Shown piece after piece: positions 8,481 through 16,714 of a DNA stretch of 64,000 bases. The position numbers were made by a program, and so were the translations under genes. Below the pieces are notes generated by a model. That model did not search any database. It was not told the origin of the DNA and saw only the letters and a list, made by a program, of their open reading frames with translations. Origin of the DNA: Dietzia sp. B32 (lineage in GTDB: Bacteria; Actinomycetota; Actinomycetes; Mycobacteriales; Mycobacteriaceae); NCBI RefSeq assembly GCF_024732245.1, contig NZ_CP093845.1:1922001-1986000 (forward strand), read 5' to 3'. Each line of letters starts with the position of its first letter. Position 1 is the stretch's first letter.

Positions 8481-10136
8481 TTGTCACGTTCTTTCGCCGA
8501 TCTCGGCGTGCCTTCCCCCCTGCTCGACGTCCTGAACGGCGCGGGCATCACCACCCCGACGCCCATCCAGTCCGCCACGCTCCCGGACGCCCTGTCCGGC
8601 CGTGACGTGCTGGGCCGCGGCCGGACCGGCTCGGGCAAGACCTACGCGTTCTGCCTCCCGCTCGTCGCCCGCCTGGCCGCGTCCGGCGGCCGCCGCGCCC
8701 GCAATTCCCCGCGCGGACTGATTCTGGCGCCCACCCGTGAGCTCGCCCGGCAGATCGACGAGACGCTGGCGCCGCTGGCCAATTCCATGGGCCTGAAGAC
8801 CACCGTCATCTTCGGCGGCGTCTCGCAGGGCCGTCAGGTCGAGGCGCTGAACCGTGGTGTCGACATCGTGGTGGCCTGTCCGGGCCGGCTCGAGGACCTC
8901 ATGGGCCAGAAGCACTGCCGCATGGACTCGATCGAGGTCAGCGTCCTGGACGAGGCCGATCACATGGCCGATCTGGGCTTCCTGCCCGGTGTCACCCGCA
9001 TCCTGTCTGCCACCCCGGCCCGTGCGCAGCGGCTGCTGTTCTCCGCGACCCTGGACTCCGGCGTCCAGAAGCTGGTCACCAAGTTCCTCACCGACCCCGT
9101 GGACCACTCGGTCGACGACGGCACCGCCACCTCCGGCCCGACCGCCCACCACGTGGTGCATGTCGATGCCGACGACCGCGTCCGCGCCCTGGCCGATCTG
9201 GCCGTGGCGCATCCGCGGACCGTGATGTTCACCCGCACCAAGCACGGTGCGAAGCGTCTGGCCAAGCAGCTCACCGGCCGCGGGGTGGTGAGCGTCGACC
9301 TGCACGGCAACCTGTCGCAGAACGCCCGTGTGCGCAACCTCGACGCGTTCTCCTCCGGTGAGGCGACCGTGCTCGTGGCCACCGACATCGCGGCCCGCGG
9401 CATCCACGTCGACGACGTCGGGCTGGTCGTCCACGCCGACCCGCCGGCCGAGCACAAGGCCTACGTCCACCGCTCGGGCCGCACCGCCCGGGCCGGGGCC
9501 GTCGGCACCGTCGTCACCGTCGCCACCTCCGATCAGGTCCGCGAGGTGCGGTCGCTGCTGCGCGCGGCCGGGGTCACCGCCGGCGAGATTCAGCTGCCCG
9601 TCGGCGCCGATGCCGCGGTGGCGCTGGCCGACGCCCCCGAGCCGCCCGCCCACGTGCCGTCCGACGACGGCGCCGAGGGCCAGTCCGTCCGTGGGCAGGC
9701 CCGTCGCAGCCGCGGCCAGGGCCGGCAGAGCCAGAACCAGCAGCGTCAGGGCCGCGGAGGCGGTGGCGGTGGCGGTGGCGGTCAGAGCCGCGACGGCGGG
9801 CAGGGTCGTTCGGGCGGTCAGAGCCGCGACGGCGCCGACCAGGACCGCCAGGTCCGGGCCCGTTCGGACCGCGACGGCGCAGAGCGCGGTGGCCGCGACC
9901 AGCAGGGTTCCGGCAACGGCGGCGCTCGTCGTCGTCGCCCCCAGACCGCCGACGCCCACGGTGCGGGCCGTCAGGGCTCCGCGCGTCAGGGCTCCGGCGC
10001 CCGCGGCACGGGTGGGCAGCGCTCGGGCGGTCAGGGTTCCGCGACCCAGGGCTCCGGCGCCCGCCAGTCGGTGGGCCAGGCGGCCGGACGGCCCCGCAGC
10101 GACCAGCGTCGCCGCTCCACCCGCACCGCCGGCTGA
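8481..10136 (+). CDS. DEAD-box RNA helicase with RGG/GQ-rich tail
   Basis: About 551-residue ATP-dependent RNA helicase. Motifs in order: Q-motif (SFADLG...TPIQ), I GRTGSGKT, Ia PTRELA, II DEAD (VLDEADHM), III SAT, IV/V TDIAARGIHVDD, VI HRSGRTARAG. From about residue 410 the tail is low complexity, with many Gly, Gln, Arg and Ser, including Gly-rich and RSGGQ/GSGAR repeats typical of RNA-binding extensions. The start is uncertain. TTG 8481 has GGAG 9 nt upstream and gives the family N-terminus. A GTG at 8331, 5 nt after a TAGGGT box, would add 50 Cys/Pro-rich residues. If 8481 is right, the 5' leader is about 150 nt, as in cold-regulated helicases. Confidence 0.9.
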   Translation: MSRSFADLGVPSPLLDVLNGAGITTPTPIQSATLPDALSGRDVLGRGRTGSGKTYAFCLPLVARLAASGGRRARNSPRGLILAPTRELARQIDETLAPLANSMGLKTTVIFGGVSQGRQVEALNRGVDIVVACPGRLEDLMGQKHCRMDSIEVSVLDEADHMADLGFLPGVTRILSATPARAQRLLFSATLDSGVQKLVTKFLTDPVDHSVDDGTATSGPTAHHVVHVDADDRVRALADLAVAHPRTVMFTRTKHGAKRLAKQLTGRGVVSVDLHGNLSQNARVRNLDAFSSGEATVLVATDIAARGIHVDDVGLVVHADPPAEHKAYVHRSGRTARAGAVGTVVTVATSDQVREVRSLLRAAGVTAGEIQLPVGADAAVALADAPEPPAHVPSDDGAEGQSVRGQARRSRGQGRQSQNQQRQGRGGGGGGGGGQSRDGGQGRSGGQSRDGADQDRQVRARSDRDGAERGGRDQQGSGNGGARRRRPQTADAHGAGRQGSARQGSGARGTGGQRSGGQGSATQGSGARQSVGQAAGRPRSDQRRRSTRTAG

Positions 10137-10165
10137 CCCGCGGGGAGCCACCCCTCCCCACCCGG

Positions 10166-10237
10166 AAATCCGCTACTCGAAATCCGGATCGGCTACTCCA
10201 ATCGGACTAGCCGATCCGGATTTCGAGTAGCGGATTT
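10166..10237. repeat. Dispersed palindrome, copy A (30-12-30)
   Basis: Perfect 30-bp inverted arms (10166-10195 and 10208-10237) separated by a 12-nt loop, followed by a short T run. It sits between the 3' ends of the convergent helicase and thioesterase genes. A related element with identical geometry and clear sequence similarity lies at 39712-39783. It could act as a bidirectional terminator or be a REP-like mobile palindrome. Confidence 0.8.
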
Positions 10238-10254
10238 TGGCGTCGAGGGGCCGG

Positions 10255-11079
10255 TCAGCCGAAGACGGTGATGGTCTGCCGGCTGATCGCCGCCAGCTCG
10301 CCGTCCGGCCGCCACAGCATCGCGTGGGTGTGCGCGTATCCGTCACGGGCGGCATCGGTGGCGGCGGCGTAGCCGAGGATCGACTCGGCCGGGAACGTCT
10401 CCGGCCCCACCTCGGCGATCAGCTCCAGCGTCCACGTCAGGCTGCTGCCGGGCGCGAACCCGTCGAGCATCTGGATCGGCGCCGGCGGCCACGCGTCGGC
10501 CAGCACAACCAGGTGCTCCTCCTCGAACCGGTCCGGGGCTTCGCGCAGTGACGCCCACCCCGACAGGTCCGCCGTCTCGGAACCGGAGAACGGCAACTGG
10601 CCGCTGACCTGCCGCAGTTCGACGAACCGGTAGAACTCCGGCGTGAAGTTCTCGACGTAGGGGAACGCCTCGATCGCGGTCGGATCCCCCAGCGCCGGCA
10701 TCGGGTGCGCGGGCGGGACCGAGATCGCCGACTGGCGATGCTTGCCGAACGCGGCCAGAGCAGTGGCGACGATCGCGCCCTCCTGCCGCACGGTGGCCTG
10801 GCACTGGACGACGTTGGAGCCCACGCGCAGGATCTCGGCATCGATCTCGACGGGGCCGGTGGCCGCGGGGCCGATGAACGACACGGTGATCGAGCGCAGC
10901 GGGTGGACGACGGGTGCCGAACCGTCGCCGGTGTCCCGGCTGCGCAGGCACCCCTTCATGGCGGAGAGCAGTAGAGCGCCGGTCAGGCCCCCGAAGATCG
11001 CCCTACCCTGTGTCCAACCCTGCTCGACCTCGACGGTCCCGCCGCGCGCAGCGGCCTCCAACATGCTCGTCAGCGACAT
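10255..11079 (-). CDS. Acyl-CoA thioesterase-like double-hotdog protein
   Basis: 274-residue protein of the TesB-like thioesterase superfamily, which hydrolyses acyl-CoA to free fatty acid and CoA. The N-terminal hotdog contains GRAIFGGLTGALLL and the RSITVSFIGP strand. The C-terminal repeat has APIQMLDGFAPGSSLTWTLE, the usual position of the active-site Asp/Ser region. Length (about 270) is normal for actinobacterial members. No Shine-Dalgarno precedes the ATG; a CACAAT box ends 6 nt upstream (leaderless). Downstream of the second desaturase on the same strand but with its own start signal; a joint role in lipid remodelling is plausible. Confidence 0.82.
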   Translation of the reverse strand: MSLTSMLEAAARGGTVEVEQGWTQGRAIFGGLTGALLLSAMKGCLRSRDTGDGSAPVVHPLRSITVSFIGPAATGPVEIDAEILRVGSNVVQCQATVRQEGAIVATALAAFGKHRQSAISVPPAHPMPALGDPTAIEAFPYVENFTPEFYRFVELRQVSGQLPFSGSETADLSGWASLREAPDRFEEEHLVVLADAWPPAPIQMLDGFAPGSSLTWTLELIAEVGPETFPAESILGYAAATDAARDGYAHTHAMLWRPDGELAAISRQTITVFG

Positions 11080-11085
11080 GCGGTC

Positions 11086-11091
11086 ATTGTG
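11086..11091 (-). promoter_or_regulatory. -10-like box of thioesterase gene
   Basis: CACAAT on the minus strand, 6 nt before the ATG at 11079. Leaderless arrangement. Confidence 0.4.
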
Positions 11092-11101
11092 TCACCGGGG
11101 C

Positions 11102-12304
11102 TCAGCTGCTCTGGTGGGCGCGTCCCTTCCTGACCCCGGCCAGCGCGGTGGCCAGGCCGGGCATGCGCGGGCCGAGGGCGAACATCTTCTCGCTACGGGT
11201 CTCCGGGGCATCGTCGGCGGTGCGGCGCAGGAAGCGGTCCGGCAGTGACAGCCGCGCGATGGTGCGCCACGACTGCAGGTACTGCTTCCACAGCGGCCCG
11301 CTGACGTACGGCAGGTCGTAGCGGTCGCAGAGCTCGCGGACCTTGAGGGAGATCTCCGAGTACCGGTTGGACGGCAGGTCCGGGAACATGTGGTGCTCGA
11401 TCTGGAACGACAGGTTGCCGGACATCAGGTTCATCGCCGGACCGCCGTCGAGGTTGGCGCTGCCGAGCATCTGCCGCAGGTACCACTCCGCCTGAGTCTC
11501 GGTCTCGATGTCGGACAGGGTGAACTTCTCGGCGCCGTCGGGGAAGTGCCCGCAGAAGATCACGGCGTTGGTCCAGATGTTGCGGATGATGTTGGCCGTG
11601 ATCGTGGCGGTGAGGGCCTGGCGGCCGCTCGGTCCGGCGAGCACCGGGAAGAGGATGTAGTCCTTGAGGATCTGCTGGCCGGCCTTCCGCAGGAACGCGC
11701 GCGCACGGCGGCGGTCGGCCGGGGACGCGTCCGGGTCGAACGCGTCGGACGTGTCGACCGCCTGCAGGCCGATCCCCCACTCGAAGCCGAGCATCAGGAT
11801 CGTGTTGACGAGGATGTTCCCGGCGAACCGGGGTTCCCACGGGATGTCCCGGGTCACGCGCAGGACGCCGAACCCGACGTCGTCGTCGACGCCGACGATG
11901 TTGGTGTACTTGTGATGCAGGTAGTTGTGGGTGTGCTTCCAGTCGGCGGAGCTGCCGACGAGGTCCCATTCCCAGTTGGTCGAGTGGATCTCCGGATCGT
12001 TCATCCAGTCCCACTGGCCGTGCATGATGTTGTGGCCGAGTTCCATGTTCTCGAGGATCTTGGCCACGGCCAGGGTCCCGGTCCCGAGGGCCCACACGGT
12101 GCGGTTGCGGGCGCCGAAGTACAGCAGCGCGCGGGCACCGAACTCCAGGCCGCGCTGGAGTTTGATGATGCTGTGGATGTAGCTGTAGTCGCGTTCTCCG
12201 CGGGAGGCGATGACCTCGGCGCGGATAGCATCGAGCTCCCGCCCGAGCTCCTCTATCTGGTCGGAGCTGAGGTGGGCGTATTCGCCGACATCGGAGATCG
12301 CCAT
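11102..12304 (-). CDS. Membrane fatty acid desaturase (FADS family), copy 2
   Basis: 400-residue paralogue of the desaturase at 1941-3179, conserved along nearly its whole length, including the N-terminus and the QSWRTIA(K/R)LSLP...DDAPETRSEKMF C-terminal block. Histidine boxes HNIMH, HNYLHH and QIEHH are intact, so it should be active. It differs from copy 1 mainly in the 200-220 region and the last 20 residues. The start ATG is preceded by a TATTCT box at 6 nt (leaderless). Together the two copies suggest different chain-length or temperature roles. No electron-transfer partner is adjacent. Confidence 0.92.
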   Translation of the reverse strand: MAISDVGEYAHLSSDQIEELGRELDAIRAEVIASRGERDYSYIHSIIKLQRGLEFGARALLYFGARNRTVWALGTGTLAVAKILENMELGHNIMHGQWDWMNDPEIHSTNWEWDLVGSSADWKHTHNYLHHKYTNIVGVDDDVGFGVLRVTRDIPWEPRFAGNILVNTILMLGFEWGIGLQAVDTSDAFDPDASPADRRRARAFLRKAGQQILKDYILFPVLAGPSGRQALTATITANIIRNIWTNAVIFCGHFPDGAEKFTLSDIETETQAEWYLRQMLGSANLDGGPAMNLMSGNLSFQIEHHMFPDLPSNRYSEISLKVRELCDRYDLPYVSGPLWKQYLQSWRTIARLSLPDRFLRRTADDAPETRSEKMFALGPRMPGLATALAGVRKGRAHQSS

Positions 12305-12310
12305 ACAGCC

Positions 12311-12316
12311 AGAATA
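12311..12316 (-). promoter_or_regulatory. -10 box of desaturase copy 2
   Basis: TATTCT on the minus strand, 6 nt from the ATG at 12304. It occupies the same position relative to the start as TACCGT does at the other desaturase. Confidence 0.5.
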
Positions 12317-12396
12317 GGCCGGTTCAGGTGCCCACGGCTACGGCTGCGATCGCGGCAGCCCTGCTTTCGTGACCAAGTGCACCCGATCCGACCACT

Positions 12397-13410
12397 TCAG
12401 TCACTCCAGGCCCGGCGCAACACTTCCAGGGAGCCGTGGATCCGTTCGACCGTCGATCCCACCGGCGCGATCATGAGTTCGTCGGCCCCCGCGGTGCGCG
12501 CGAAGTCGGTGAGGTAGTCGCGCACGGCCGGCCCGTCGCCGACCGCCGTGAAGTGGATCATGTGCAGGATCTGGCGGCCGCCGGCGGACTCCATGATCAT
12601 GTCGAGTTCCTCGTCGGAGAACTCGCGTCCGCGGCCGGCCATGAGCTTGACCCGCTGGCGGCGGTACCACTGCAGTTCCCGCTCGGCCCGCTCGGTGTCG
12701 TCGTCGGCCACCACGTTGACGGCGGCGATCATGTACGGCTCGGACAGCTGGTCGCTGGGCTGGAACCGCTCGCGGTACACCTGCGAGGCCTGCTCGAGGG
12801 CGTCCGGCGCGAAGTGCGAGGCGAACGCGTACGGCAGACCGTAGGCGGCGGCGAGCTGCGCGCCGAACAGGGACGAGCCGAGGATGTAGAGCGGCACCTT
12901 GGTGCCCCGCCCGGGAATGGCGGCGATCCCGCGCGTGCGGGCGAAGTCGGAGGGCGAGTCGCCGAGGAACGCCTGGAGCTCGCGGACGTCGTCGGGGAAG
13001 CTCTCGGCCGCCGACGGCTCGCGGCGCAGCGCGCGGAGGGTCTGCGGGTCGGTGCCGGGCGCGCGGCCCAGCCCGAGGTCGATGCGTCCGGGGTGCAGCT
13101 CGGCCAGGGTGCCGAACTGCTCCGCGATCACGATCGGCGCGTGGTTGGGCAGCATCACGCCGCCGGAGCCGAGCCGGATCCGCTCGGTCTGCGAGGCGAT
13201 GTGCGCCATGAGTACCGCCGGCGCGGAGGAGGCGATCGACGGCATGTTGTGGTGCTCGGAGTACCAGACCCGCTCGTAGCCCAGTTCCTCCGCCTTCTGC
13301 GCCAGTGCGACCGAATCCTGCAGGCCCTCCCCGATGCTCTGGCCGGGGCGGACGGATGCGAAGTCGATGACGGACAGGGGCAGGGCGGTACCGGACTGGG
13401 GGGAGGTCAT
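12397..13410 (-). CDS. Luciferase-like flavin monooxygenase (MsnO8 type)
   Basis: 337-residue TIM-barrel protein of the bacterial luciferase-like family (FMN- or F420-dependent). Diagnostic segments: [16 protein letters not shown] at the start, [35 protein letters not shown] and [15 protein letters not shown]. This pattern belongs to the MsnO8-like single-gene subgroup. The ATG at 13410 sits just behind a GGGG stretch. Divergent from thiM with 70 bp between. Substrate unknown; the neighbouring thiamine genes may be coincidental. Confidence 0.88.
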   Translation of the reverse strand: MTSPQSGTALPLSVIDFASVRPGQSIGEGLQDSVALAQKAEELGYERVWYSEHHNMPSIASSAPAVLMAHIASQTERIRLGSGGVMLPNHAPIVIAEQFGTLAELHPGRIDLGLGRAPGTDPQTLRALRREPSAAESFPDDVRELQAFLGDSPSDFARTRGIAAIPGRGTKVPLYILGSSLFGAQLAAAYGLPYAFASHFAPDALEQASQVYRERFQPSDQLSEPYMIAAVNVVADDDTERAERELQWYRRQRVKLMAGRGREFSDEELDMIMESAGGRQILHMIHFTAVGDGPAVRDYLTDFARTAGADELMIAPVGSTVERIHGSLEVLRRAWSD

Positions 13411-13480
13411 GCCCCGTGCAACCCGGGTCCCCGGCACGCTATTCCTGTCGGCGACCGGGCGGGGGCGGCAGACTGGGGGC

Positions 13481-14371
13481 ATGTCCCCCGCTGCTGACCA
13501 CCCCGTCGACGTCGCCGCCCTGGTGACCGTCATGCGCGAGACCGGCCCGCTCGTGCACTGTCTCACCAACTCGGTGGTCCGGCAGATCACCGCGGACGTC
13601 CTGCTCGCCGCCGGTGCCGCGCCCGCGATGGTCGACCACCCGGAGGAGGCCGGGGACTTCGCCGCCATCGCCTCCGGCGTGCTCATCAACGTGGGCAATC
13701 CGACGGCCGAGCAGGTCGAGGGCATGCACGCCGCGATCGCCGCCGCCCGCGCCGCGGGGACCCCGTGGGTGCTGGACCCGGTGGCGGTCGGCGGACTGGT
13801 CCTGCGTACCGGGCTGGCCACCGACTGGTTGGAGGCCGGGCCCGCCGCGATCCGGGCGAACGCGTCGGAGACCATCGCGCTCGCCGGCACCGGGGCGGGC
13901 GGCCGGGGCGTGGACTCCACGGAGGATGTCCTCGCCGCCGAGCCCGCGGCCCGGGACCTCTCGGCCCGATCGGGAGCGGTGGTCGCCGTGACGGGACCGC
14001 GGGACCTCGTCGTCTCACGGCGTGTCGTCACACAGCGTCCCGGTGACCCCACCACCGACGCCGACACCACCGACGCCGCCACCGTCACCCGCGCGACGTG
14101 GATCGAATCGGGCCACCCACTGCTGCAGAAGGTCATCGGCACCGGGTGCGCCCTCGGCGCGCTCACCGCGGCCTACCTCGGGGCGGCGCGATCGGCGGGT
14201 ATAGCGGACCACGACGCGGTGGTCGCCGCGCACGCCCACGCGGGCGCCGCGGGGACGGTCGCCGGGCGCACCGCCGCCGGGCCGGGCAGCTTCGCCGTGG
14301 CGTGGCTCGACGCCCTGTACACGCTGACCCCGGAGGAGATCGCGGACCTGGTCACGGTGACGGGGGCGTGA
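13481..14371 (+). CDS. thiM: Hydroxyethylthiazole kinase ThiM
   Basis: 296-residue ribokinase-fold kinase that phosphorylates 4-methyl-5-(hydroxyethyl)thiazole in thiamine salvage. Motifs: [11 protein letters not shown] and [13 protein letters not shown] at the N-terminus, [15 protein letters not shown], and the catalytic [11 protein letters not shown] loop with the active-site Cys. A short insert rich in Thr/Asp (about residues 185-205) interrupts the usual spacing. The gene overlaps thiE by 4 bp, so the two are translated together. I see no TPP riboswitch in the 70 bp upstream. Confidence 0.93.
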   Translation: MSPAADHPVDVAALVTVMRETGPLVHCLTNSVVRQITADVLLAAGAAPAMVDHPEEAGDFAAIASGVLINVGNPTAEQVEGMHAAIAAARAAGTPWVLDPVAVGGLVLRTGLATDWLEAGPAAIRANASETIALAGTGAGGRGVDSTEDVLAAEPAARDLSARSGAVVAVTGPRDLVVSRRVVTQRPGDPTTDADTTDAATVTRATWIESGHPLLQKVIGTGCALGALTAAYLGAARSAGIADHDAVVAAHAHAGAAGTVAGRTAAGPGSFAVAWLDALYTLTPEEIADLVTVTGA

Positions 14372-15099
14372 GCCGCGCGGTGTCCGGCCGCGGCGCCGGC
14401 GTCGACTGGCGGCTCTACCTGGTCACCGACCCCCACCTGGGCGGCGGGCGCGACGCGGTGCCGGGGATCGTCTACGAGGCGGTTCTGGGCGGGGTGGGTG
14501 TGGTCCAGGTGCGGGACAAGGAGTGCGACGACGACGAGTTCGCCACCCACGCCGCCGCCGTCGCCGAGTCCGTCGCGAGGGCGTGCACCGGGACGGGCCG
14601 TGACGTGCCGGTGTTCGTCAACGATCGTCTCGACGTCGCGCGGGTACTGGGGCTGCACCTGCACATCGGACAGCGGGACGTGCCGTTGCCGCGGGCCCGC
14701 GCGGCGCTGCCGGATGAGTTGATGCTCGGGTTGTCGATCGAGTCGGATGCGCAGTTGGCCGCGGCGGTCGCGGGTCCCGGGCCGGCGCCGGACGTGATCG
14801 GGGTGAGTCCGGTGTGGTCGACGGCCACCAAGACCGACACCGCCGCCGCGCTGGGCCCCGAGGGTGCGGACCGGTTGGCCCGGGCCGCGCACTCGTACCG
14901 CCGGCCCGGGGGCGTCCCCGGCGACCCCGGCGCGGGCATCCGCGCGGTGGGCATCGGCGGGGTCACGCCCGCGACCGTCGCGCGGTTGGCCGCCACCGAG
15001 CTGGACGGGGTGTGCGTGGTCTCCTCGATCATGGCCGCCCCGGACCCGCGGACCGCGGCCTCGGACCTGCTCGCGCGCTGGGACGCCGCCCGCCGCTGA
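14368..15099 (+). CDS. thiE: Thiamine-phosphate synthase ThiE
   Basis: 243-residue TIM-barrel enzyme joining HMP-pyrophosphate and thiazole phosphate to give thiamine monophosphate. Motifs: [33 protein letters not shown](V)[10 protein letters not shown] and AVGIGGV. The QVRDK segment replaces the more common QLR(D/E)K. The GTG start at 14368 overlaps the thiM stop as GTGA, indicating coupling. A Gly/Pro-rich insert near residue 180 is slightly longer than usual. Forms a two-gene salvage operon with thiM. Confidence 0.93.
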   Translation: MSRAVSGRGAGVDWRLYLVTDPHLGGGRDAVPGIVYEAVLGGVGVVQVRDKECDDDEFATHAAAVAESVARACTGTGRDVPVFVNDRLDVARVLGLHLHIGQRDVPLPRARAALPDELMLGLSIESDAQLAAAVAGPGPAPDVIGVSPVWSTATKTDTAAALGPEGADRLARAAHSYRRPGGVPGDPGAGIRAVGIGGVTPATVARLAATELDGVCVVSSIMAAPDPRTAASDLLARWDAARR

Positions 15100-15228
15100 C
15101 CCCGGGGCGGTCGTACGAACGGCCGACATCGCTCTTCCGCCGGACGTGATGGGATCGAGCCGCGAGGCTTGATGAAGAATTGGTGACAGAGGGTCAGGAA
15201 AAGTCGAACTGGACGCCGTCAACACCCG

Positions 15229-15234
15229 TAGCGT
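15229..15234 (+). promoter_or_regulatory. -10 box (TAGCGT) of VOC gene
   Basis: TAGCGT 7 nt before ATG 15242. The identical box at the same distance precedes the genes starting at 17237 and 19705. Confidence 0.5.
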
Positions 15235-15241
15235 CTGCGGC

Positions 15242-15595
15242 ATGCGCCGGATCCCTCTGGAAATCACGCTGGTCGAGTTCCCCAGCACCTCGATGGCAGC
15301 CACGACCGAGTTCCTCTCGACGGTCTGCGGCTGGGAGCCCACCGTGTACGGGCAGTCCTATACGAATCTCATCCGCGGCGGCATCGACGTGGGAGTGCAG
15401 GGGGACGACGACGAGCAGTCCCCCGCTCCGCTCATGGTGATCCGCGTGCCCGATCTCGACGAAGCCCGCGAGCAGGTCGAGGCGGCCGGAGGCGTGCTGA
15501 CCTTCGGTCCGTTCGACTTCCCCGGCGGCCGCCGCTTCCACTTCCGCGAACCCGGTGGCAACGAGATGGCCATGTGGGTGCCGGCGCCGGTCTAG
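15242..15595 (+). CDS. VOC superfamily (glyoxalase-like) protein
   Basis: 117-residue single-module vicinal-oxygen-chelate protein with the beta-alpha-beta-beta-beta layout: LEITLVEFPSTSM (strand 1), ATTEFLSTVCGWEPTVYG (helix), and the C-terminal pair GRRFHFREPGGNEMAMW. The Glu in the final GGNEM segment is a typical metal or substrate ligand; the other ligands are less clear. It probably dimerises. Leaderless start. The stop codon lies inside the first copy of a 16-bp tandem repeat shared with the end of the opposite gene. Function unknown. Confidence 0.8.
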   Translation: MRRIPLEITLVEFPSTSMAATTEFLSTVCGWEPTVYGQSYTNLIRGGIDVGVQGDDDEQSPAPLMVIRVPDLDEAREQVEAAGGVLTFGPFDFPGGRRFHFREPGGNEMAMWVPAPV

Positions 15596-15638
15596 CGCGG
15601 CGCCGGTCTAGCGCGGCGCCGGTCTAGCGCGGCGCCGG
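15582..15638. repeat. 16-bp tandem repeat at convergent gene ends
   Basis: Three full and one partial (9 bp) exact copies of CGGCGCCGGTCTAGCG. Each unit contains GGCGCC and CTAG, so every copy offers an amber stop on both strands. The first copy supplies the stop of the VOC gene; the array ends 23 bp before the sigma-factor stop. Confidence 0.9.
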
Positions 15639-15661
15639 CTCGTCCGGGCCCTGACGCTGCG

Positions 15662-16714
15662 TCAGTGCCTCGCGGACGCGGCGAACCCCTCGGGCAGCGC
15701 GAGCCGGGTGAGCTTGTCCGGGTTGCAGTGGAAGTAGAGGCGCGCGATCCGCCCGTCGACCACGGCCACCTGCGCCACACGCAGCACCCCCCGCGCGAGG
15801 ATGGCCAGCGCGAACTCGCGGTTGACCTCGACGGGCGCGATCATCCCGCCCGAGAGCTCCGCGGACTTGATGAGGAAGTACGCGCACTTGCGGGCCCCGA
15901 CGATGTCCCGCCGGGCGGCGTTGACCTTGCCGCCCCCGTCGGAGACCACCCGGGCATCCGCGGTGAGGGCGGCGATCGTCTGTGGGAGATCTCCGGCCAG
16001 CACGGCCTCCACCAAGCGCGTGATCACCGCGTCCGAGGCGGGCTCGGGCGGACGCAGGTCGGTCTGCAGTCGGTGCCGGGCCCGGCTCACCCACTGGCGG
16101 ACCGTGGCCACCGCGGCGCCCAGGGTGTCGGCGATCTCGGCGTAGGGCAGGTCGTACGCCTCGCGCAGGACGAAGGCCGCCCGCTCGTCCGGGCCCAGTT
16201 GTTCATAGGCCAGCAGCACGGCGATGCGCAGGTCGTCGCGGCGTTCGGCGCGATCCGCCGGCAACAGGGCGGTGTCGACGGGCTCGGGCAGCCACTGACC
16301 CACATAGTCCTCCCGCCTGCGCCGCCGAAGCCGGTCCAGGCACAACCGGGTCGCGACGGTGGTGAGCCATGCCTCGGCGTTGCGGGGAGCGGCTGCCGGG
16401 TCGAGCACCGCCCACCGCGCCAGCGCCTCGTCGGCGGCGTCCTCGGCGTCGGCCCAGGTGCCGGTGATGCGGTACCCCACCCCCAAGAGCCTGCCGCGCA
16501 CCCGCTCGAGGGCGTCGCGGTCGAACTCGGGGCCGAGGGCCGAACCGGACCGAGGTGCGGTCGCCGGGGCCGCGGCAGACGCAGCGGGACCGGCGGGCGC
16601 GGCAGGCGTGGCGGGACCGGCGGTCAGGGCCGGATCACCGGTTCGATGTCGCTCGGGATGAGTCCCCGCAGAGTCGCCGGGTCCTTGCGGGTGGCGATCG
16701 CGATCCGGTTCCAT
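15662..16714 (-). CDS. ECF41-type sigma factor with SnoaL-like domain (SigJ-like)
   Basis: RNA polymerase sigma factor of 350 residues from the ATG used. Sigma-2 region (about 65-135, with the YRITGTWADAEDAADEA helix), sigma-4 (about 165-220, LPYAEIADTLG helix-turn-helix), then a SnoaL/NTF2-like domain (about 225-345). That domain carries SDGGGK (258-263) and NPDKL (331-335), which mark ECF41 and act as a built-in regulator instead of an anti-sigma factor. The start is uncertain: ATG 16714 overlaps the upstream gene by 91 bp and yields an Ala/Pro-rich N-terminus of about 60 residues, but no better start is seen. Probably cotranscribed with the AhpD-like gene. Confidence 0.88.
   Translation of the reverse strand: MEPDRDRHPQGPGDSAGTHPERHRTGDPALTAGPATPAAPAGPAASAAAPATAPRSGSALGPEFDRDALERVRGRLLGVGYRITGTWADAEDAADEALARWAVLDPAAAPRNAEAWLTTVATRLCLDRLRRRRREDYVGQWLPEPVDTALLPADRAERRDDLRIAVLLAYEQLGPDERAAFVLREAYDLPYAEIADTLGAAVATVRQWVSRARHRLQTDLRPPEPASDAVITRLVEAVLAGDLPQTIAALTADARVVSDGGGKVNAARRDIVGARKCAYFLIKSAELSGGMIAPVEVNREFALAILARGVLRVAQVAVVDGRIARLYFHCNPDKLTRLALPEGFAASARH

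Noticed and set aside
9700-10130. Repetitive stretch resembling a satellite or CRISPR-like array
   Set aside because: It is the in-frame Gly/Gln/Arg/Ser-rich tail of the helicase, with irregular repeat spacing and no spacers.
8484-10151. 555-residue minus-strand frame opposite the helicase
   Set aside because: Gly/Ala/Val-rich shadow without motifs; the helicase motifs on the plus strand are complete.
13411-13480. Possible TPP riboswitch before thiM
   Set aside because: The 70-bp gap lacks the CUGAGA and ACCUGAU boxes and is too short.
12397-14166. N-terminal extension of the luciferase-like protein across thiM
   Set aside because: The luciferase fold starts at ATG 13410; the rest is antisense to thiM.
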